Source: an uncultured Methylobacillus sp.
Lineage (GTDB): Bacteria; Pseudomonadota; Gammaproteobacteria; Burkholderiales; Methylophilaceae
Assembly (NCBI GenBank): GCA_946478965.1
Contig: CAMLDQ010000026.1
Span: 1 to 25,445 of the forward strand
DNA: 25,445 nucleotides
Direction of reading: 5' to 3'
A program made the position numbers and the translations under genes. Shown here one piece after another: positions 21,070-25,445 of this stretch; position 1 is the first letter of the stretch; each line of letters begins with the position of its first letter. Below the pieces are notes generated by a model. That model was not told the origin of the DNA. It saw nothing but the letters and a program-made list of their open reading frames with translations, and did not search any database.

Positions 21070-24047
21070 AAGCCCAGCAGCTTGTTCAGTTTTTTCTTGG
21101 CCTTTTCTTCCGGCGTCAATTTCTTTTTCTCCGGCGCTGGCGCGGGAGCGGCTTGGTCGGTAGGCGGCGGCGTTCCTTCCTGCGGTGCGGGGGTTGATGC
21201 CGGTGCGGGAGCTTCCTTGCTTCCGCCCAGCAGCCCCTTGAGTGCATCTTCCTTGTTGCCGCCCAAAAGCTGCTGTACCGCTTCGCCCTTGGTGCCCTTG
21301 AGCAGGTTTTTCTTGGCGATCTCAGTACCGATCGCGGCGAAATCGAAACCGTACTTCGGTGCAGCGAAAGTCCCGGTCACCTTGACCGGAAAGGTCAGGC
21401 CGTTGAGCGCTTCCATCTCTGCACCGCCCTGTCCTTTAAGGGAGGCGACTACGGTTGGCTTCGCGGTGTAGTTCAATTTCGAATTACCGATGTCGATGTC
21501 GCCACTACCACTCACTCGCAGCAAGGGCGATTTCATCGCGAGGTCGTCGTTATGCGCGACGCCGTTGGCGATCTTGAAGCTCGCCGACATTTCGCTGAAA
21601 TCGGTTTTCTTGGTCTGGTCGGCGCCCAGCGTATTGGTACTGAAATTCAACTTGTTCTTGATACCGCGCAGCGTACCGGCGATATCCACGCCCTTCACCG
21701 CGCCATCCGCCAGCTTGACCGAGGCCGTGCCGGCCAGGGCCTTCTTTAGCGCCAGCACGGTATTGCCGCTGGCCTTCACGTCCACGGCCAGCGTACCCTT
21801 GCCTTCCAGCATGTCGTTCTGGATCGCATCCACCAGCAACGGGCCGATGTTGATCCCTTTCATGTCCTGCTTGAAGGCGATGATTGGAGTAGCGCGCGCG
21901 TCCACGTTCAGCGTGCCGTCCATGCTGCCGTCATAGAGGTTGGCGGCGAACGGTGCCAGCGTCACCAGGCCATCGCTGGCCTTCAGGCCGAGGTTGACGT
22001 TGGATGTTTTGACATTCGCAAGCTTGAGCCAGCCCAGCTTCGCGCTGCCGTTCGCATTGAGATTCCTGAGCGCACTCAGATCGAGCGGCTTGTCGCTGCT
22101 GTCGCCGCCCGATTTGGCTTCGCTCTTGGTGATGTAGCGGTCGGCATCCAGCTTGTCGATATCGACGTCGAAACTGAATACCGGCTTTTCAAACCGGGTA
22201 ATGCCAAGATTGGCCTTGATCTGGCTGTCGTCCACCTTGGCGGAGAATGGCGCGATATCCAGCTTGCTGCCGTTCGATTTCAAGTCGATGCGGATATTGG
22301 AGGAATTGATCTTGCCGTACTTGAGGCTGCCGATGCGCAGGCTGCCGTCCGCATTGAGCGCCTTTAACGCGCTAAGATCGAGCGGCTTGTCGCTCTTGGG
22401 ACTCTCGGTTTTCGCCGTGGCGTCCTGCGCGATGTAACGGTCGGCATCGATATGGTCGATGTCGAGGTCGAAAGTATACAGCGCACGCTCGAACTGGCTG
22501 ACGCCAAGCCGGCCCTTGATGCTGCTGTCGTCCAGTTTGAGCGAAAGCGGATTCACCGCTAGCGTCTTGCCGTCGGCCTTCACCGTCGCGGCCAGGTTGC
22601 TGATCCGGTACTTGTCATACAGCAGCGCACCGATATTGATGCTGCCGTCGGCGAAAACCGTTTTCAGGAAAGACAGATCCGCCGGCTTGTTGTCCACTTT
22701 CGCAGCCGATTTTTCTTCCTTTTTCTGGCTCGCCCCCAGCAGCTTGTTGAGATCGAGCTGGTCGGCGGTCAGGTTGAACTTCACATGCGACTCCTTGAAC
22801 CCATTCACGCCGACATCGCCCTTGACGTTGCTGCCGTCGATATTCATCGTCAGGCCGACCGCCGCCTTCTCCTGTTTCACATCGACGTGGGTGTTGAGGT
22901 CGAAGCCCACTTTCGCAGCGCCCCTGGGCAGCGCCGGATCCTGGATATCGACGTTGCCGGCCAGCTTGGGCAGGTCGAACACGAGCGATTCCAGATTGCC
23001 CTTGAATGGCGAGCTGAATTTTCCGGACAGGCTGCGCTTGCCCTGCTTGCCGGAAATATCGCCACTGATGCCGGAACTTTCGAACGCCTTGGGCGAGCCC
23101 TTCATGTCGGCGATCACCAACTTGGCCGACATCGTATCGTCGCCCTGGCTGCGCGTCACATCCAGCTTGACCGAACTGCCGCTGACCTGGTCCTTCCGCG
23201 CCTCCAGCCGGGGGGCTTCCAGTTTGACGTCAAGCTTTTGCGCGCCTTGTGTCGCCTTCAGGCCAAGCTTGACGCCATCCACGGTGAATTCCATCGTTTC
23301 CGGCCTGGCGTCGACATCGCCGGCGAGCGTCATATCCACATCGCGCAGGCTGGCCGCCGTTCCCTGCAAGCCAAGTGCCATGCCCTTCACGCCATACTGT
23401 TTCTTTTCGGTATCGGCCAGTACCGTACCCTTGAACTGCATGTTGGCATCGAGCACCGGGCTGGTGCTGGCAATCTTGAATTTGGCGTCGACGTCAATCG
23501 GCGCATTCTTCGCCACATGCCCGGTTTCCACCTGCAAGTCGCTCAGTTTAAGTTGTCTCTTGCCCATGCGATCGTCCAGGCTAATGGCCGAATTCGTCAC
23601 CTGGATGCCGTCGATATCGAACTTGATCTGCTGCGACGGCTCCTCGTCCTTGGAAAGCAGGTCGTCGATGTTGGTGGAACCGTCCTCGTTGCGCACGAGA
23701 TTTGCGCGCACGCCGTCCACACGCACCTTGTCGACGATAAGCTCCTTGTGGAGCAAAGGCAGCACCGCCACATAAACCTTGGCGCTGTCGATGGCGGCAA
23801 ATTCCTTGTCGCCATTATGTTCGGACAACGTCACCTTGCCGAGATCGGCACCCAGCTTGGGCCAGAAAGCCAGCGTGATCTTGCCTTCGATATTCAGCGT
23901 ACGCTGTTTCTTGTCCTTGACCAGCTTGACGATCAGCGGCTTGTAGTCGTTGGGATCGAAAGTGGCTGCGAGGATGCCCGCGCCGGCCACGGCAAGAGCG
24001 GCGATGCCGCCGAGTGTGTACAGGGAGTATTTGAGGATCTTGTTCAT
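21066..24047 (-). CDS. AsmA family protein (993 residues)
   Basis: AsmA-like proteins are anchored in the inner membrane and span the periplasm as long beta-groove structures thought to help phospholipid transport or outer-membrane assembly. The product has an N-terminal membrane helix (residues 8-28), the AsmA start FDPNDYKPLIVKLVKDKKQR, and the conserved C-terminal GDIDIGNSKLNY region. Between them are three tandem units of about 100 residues beginning with PADLSFLK (about residue 454), KPLDLSALKALNADG (554) and KPLDLSALRNLNANG (653). The last 50 residues are Pro/Ala-rich and then Lys-rich (KKKLTPEEKAKKKLNKLL). I chose the ATG at 24047; the frame is open another 122 codons, but that overlaps the exoD-like gene and lacks family resemblance. 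Confidence 0.9.
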   Translation of the reverse strand: MNKILKYSLYTLGGIAALAVAGAGILAATFDPNDYKPLIVKLVKDKKQRTLNIEGKITLAFWPKLGADLGKVTLSEHNGDKEFAAIDSAKVYVAVLPLLHKELIVDKVRVDGVRANLVRNEDGSTNIDDLLSKDEEPSQQIKFDIDGIQVTNSAISLDDRMGKRQLKLSDLQVETGHVAKNAPIDVDAKFKIASTSPVLDANMQFKGTVLADTEKKQYGVKGMALGLQGTAASLRDVDMTLAGDVDARPETMEFTVDGVKLGLKATQGAQKLDVKLEAPRLEARKDQVSGSSVKLDVTRSQGDDTMSAKLVIADMKGSPKAFESSGISGDISGKQGKRSLSGKFSSPFKGNLESLVFDLPKLAGNVDIQDPALPRGAAKVGFDLNTHVDVKQEKAAVGLTMNIDGSNVKGDVGVNGFKESHVKFNLTADQLDLNKLLGASQKKEEKSAAKVDNKPADLSFLKTVFADGSINIGALLYDKYRISNLAATVKADGKTLAVNPLSLKLDDSSIKGRLGVSQFERALYTFDLDIDHIDADRYIAQDATAKTESPKSDKPLDLSALKALNADGSLRIGSLKYGKINSSNIRIDLKSNGSKLDIAPFSAKVDDSQIKANLGITRFEKPVFSFDVDIDKLDADRYITKSEAKSGGDSSDKPLDLSALRNLNANGSAKLGWLKLANVKTSNVNLGLKASDGLVTLAPFAANLYDGSMDGTLNVDARATPIIAFKQDMKGINIGPLLVDAIQNDMLEGKGTLAVDVKASGNTVLALKKALAGTASVKLADGAVKGVDIAGTLRGIKNKLNFSTNTLGADQTKKTDFSEMSASFKIANGVAHNDDLAMKSPLLRVSGSGDIDIGNSKLNYTAKPTVVASLKGQGGAEMEALNGLTFPVKVTGTFAAPKYGFDFAAIGTEIAKKNLLKGTKGEAVQQLLGGNKEDALKGLLGGSKEAPAPASTPAPQEGTPPPTDQAAPAPAPEKKKLTPEEKAKKKLNKLLGL

Positions 24048-24091
24048 TGCACCACCTGTGGAAATCCAAAGGCCAGTGTAGCACCGGCCGC

Positions 24092-24715
24092 CTACTTGAA
24101 GAAAGCCAGTGCCTCCTGGCCAAAAAGCCAGAGAGCCACGAAAAACGCGCCGAAATACAATACCGTGACGATCAGCCAGAAAAAGGAAATGAACAGCATC
24201 AGGCCATCGTCCTCCAACTCGCCGACGGCGTAGAACAAAATGGCCAGCCCCGGCAGCATGTTGTTGAACGGCAGGACACCGAACGGGATGGCCATCAACG
24301 CCCCCCCGGACAGCAAAACAAAACCACCCAGCTTCTGTCCCAGCCGCCCACTCAGCAAATGCGTGTGGCGCGGTTTCGCGAACTTGCGGCAGAAACCCAG
24401 TATCTTGAGGCACACGTTGACGAGAATGCGCCAGCTTTTTTCGCTCAGCACCACTTCCCGTACGCTTTTCGGCAGTACCGGCGATTCATGGCCGCGCAGC
24501 AACTGCCAACCCAGCACGGCAAACGCCACTCCACCCACGACCGTGATCGGCCCCAAGGGTACCGGCTGCAGGAAGGGCAGCGCCAGGATCACTGCAATAA
24601 ACCCGTAGGCCGCCTCGTCCAGCGAATCCAGCGCCTCGCCCAGCGTCAGCGGCCGCTCACGCGATTGTTCAGCGAAGCGCTGCAGCGTTTTGACCAGGGT
24701 GTCGTAATCGCACAA
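24092..24715 (-). CDS. ExoD-like exopolysaccharide synthesis membrane protein
   Basis: The 207-residue protein matches the ExoD family: RPLTLGEALDSLDEAAYGFI, then LALPFLQPVPLGPITVVGG and, later, the mirrored FGVLPFNNMLPGLAILFYAVGELEDDGL, with four to five membrane helices. Rhizobium ExoD mutants are altered in exopolysaccharide and alkali tolerance, but the biochemical function is unknown. The start appears to be a TTG at 24715, seven bases after the uppP stop; no in-frame ATG or GTG precedes the conserved region. It sits between uppP and asmA, all envelope genes on the same strand. Confidence 0.82.
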   Translation of the reverse strand: MCDYDTLVKTLQRFAEQSRERPLTLGEALDSLDEAAYGFIAVILALPFLQPVPLGPITVVGGVAFAVLGWQLLRGHESPVLPKSVREVVLSEKSWRILVNVCLKILGFCRKFAKPRHTHLLSGRLGQKLGGFVLLSGGALMAIPFGVLPFNNMLPGLAILFYAVGELEDDGLMLFISFFWLIVTVLYFGAFFVALWLFGQEALAFFK

Positions 24716-24722
24716 GGCCGGA

Positions 24723-25445
24723 TTATTCCAGGAAATAGACCAATACGATCACGCCGAACACGATCCGATACCAGGCGAAACTACGGAAATCATGGTGCGC
24801 CACATAGCGCAACAAGCCGCGCACAACCAGCAATGCACTGAAGAAGGCCGTTACGAATCCGACCGCAAAAACCGGCAAATCGTTCGCGCTCAAGTCGCTC
24901 CAGCTATTCAGCAGGTCGAAACCGGTGGCGGCGAACATGATGGGGATGGCCAGAAAAAAGGAAAACTCGGTCGCGGTCTTGCGCGACAGGCGGAACGCCA
25001 CGCCGCCGAGGATGGTCGCGCCCGCACGCGAAACCCCGGGGAATAAGGCCAGGCACTGGGCGAAGCCAACCTTGAGCGCATGTTTCCAATCCATGTCGTC
25101 GACATCGTGCGTGTCTGGCGCCGGCGCATATTTCTCCACCACCAGTATGCCTATGCCGCCGACGATGAGCGCGATCGCCACGGTAATCGGCGAAAACAGG
25201 TACTGCTTGATTGCATGGTGGAACGCCAGTCCCAATATTGCTGCGGGCAGAAACGCCACGAACAGGTTGAAGGCGAAGCGCTGCGAAGCGGGTTCGCGCG
25301 ACATGCTGCCGAGCACATGGCCGACCTTGGCGCGATACTCCCAGCATACGGCGAGAATGGCGCCGAGCTGGATGACGATCTCGAACACCTTGCCGCGCGC
25401 ATCGTTGAAATGCAGCAGGTCGCCGACGATGATCAGGTGGCCGGT
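24723..25445 (-). CDS. uppP: Undecaprenyl-diphosphate phosphatase UppP (5' end cut)
   Basis: UppP (BacA) dephosphorylates undecaprenyl diphosphate to recycle the lipid carrier for peptidoglycan and other glycans. The window holds 240 codons to the stop; the first 25 or so residues, including the first Glu-rich motif, lie outside. Visible are TGHLIIVGDLL at the edge, FEIVIQLGAILAV, the catalytic loop FPGVSRAGATILGG with its Ser-Arg, and several membrane helices to the C-terminal FGVIVLVYFLE. First visible gene of the minus-strand block. Confidence 0.95.
   Translation of the reverse strand, partial: TGHLIIVGDLLHFNDARGKVFEIVIQLGAILAVCWEYRAKVGHVLGSMSREPASQRFAFNLFVAFLPAAILGLAFHHAIKQYLFSPITVAIALIVGGIGILVVEKYAPAPDTHDVDDMDWKHALKVGFAQCLALFPGVSRAGATILGGVAFRLSRKTATEFSFFLAIPIMFAATGFDLLNSWSDLSANDLPVFAVGFVTAFFSALLVVRGLLRYVAHHDFRSFAWYRIVFGVIVLVYFLE

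Noticed and set aside
20365..21471. A 368-codon plus-strand frame across the mutY/asmA junction
   Set aside because: It spans two real genes on the other strand and has low-complexity Gly/Ser/Ala composition typical of antisense frames.
22459..24233. Long open frames on the plus strand (438 and 482 codons) opposite asmA
   Set aside because: They mirror the GC-biased codons of asmA, show no domain or signal peptide, lack ribosome sites, and the minus-strand product is a recognisable family.
24048..24413. N-terminal extension of AsmA by 122 codons
   Set aside because: It overlaps the exoD-like gene on the same strand in another frame and has no AsmA resemblance; the ATG at 24047 gives the typical membrane anchor.

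Overview
The window reads as chromosomal housekeeping DNA of a betaproteobacterium, most likely of the Nitrosomonadales (iron- or sulfur-oxidising, Gallionellaceae-like lineages). This placement is inferred from protein style (Acidithiobacillus ferrooxidans-type GshA, TorF-GlnK-AmtB operon, UbiK-ComM pair, stand-alone Fae homologue, VIT/CCC1 protein), not from a marker gene. Coding density is very high and many genes overlap by 4 to 26 bases. I see no insertion sequence, prophage, CRISPR array, tRNA or rRNA.

Layout. 1-4235 (minus strand): 5' part of metH (cut by the window edge), a VIT1/CCC1-type metal transporter with an N-terminal ferritin-like region, comM, and ubiK; the last three form an operon. 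4236-7168 (plus): a nitrogen-regulated operon torF-glnK-amtB, preceded by two NtrC-like palindromes 32 bp apart, an IHF-like site and a near-consensus sigma-54 promoter, and closed by a strong terminator. 7169-7427: a 258-base gap holding a second NtrC-like palindrome, a second sigma-54 promoter and, about 80 nt downstream, a Rho-independent terminator. This looks like a small nitrogen-controlled RNA gene (or a leader attenuator of gshA) and is the most interesting item in the window. 7428-12196 (plus): a tightly overlapping run gshA-gshB-apbE-NusG domain II protein-Gx transporter-AdhesinE-like protein. It couples glutathione synthesis to a flavinylation/membrane triad resembling FmnB/EetA/EetB of flavin-based extracellular electron transfer. 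12250-13891 (plus): lptM-lysA and a separate 51-residue secreted acidic peptide gene.

13955-14809 (minus) is purU. 14955-17932 (plus) carries a GyrI-like membrane protein, a CobD/CbiB-AmpE-like membrane protein, ispH and ubiX. 17936-18337 (minus) is a DoxX protein. 18419-19655 (plus) holds a small lipoprotein, an ElaA-like GNAT, and a Fae homologue with its own promoter and terminator, which lacks the family's catalytic histidine. 19714-25445 (minus) runs uppP (5' end cut) - exoD-like - asmA - mutY - a small zinc-ribbon protein.

How the genes work together: torF/glnK/amtB (and perhaps the small RNA) make an ammonium-scarcity response; gshA/gshB make glutathione; apbE covalently attaches FMN to extracytoplasmic proteins; ispH and ubiX, plus distant ubiK, touch isoprenoid and ubiquinone synthesis; uppP, asmA and lptM serve the cell envelope. 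All homology calls are by eye from motifs and overall sequence resemblance; no database search was run.
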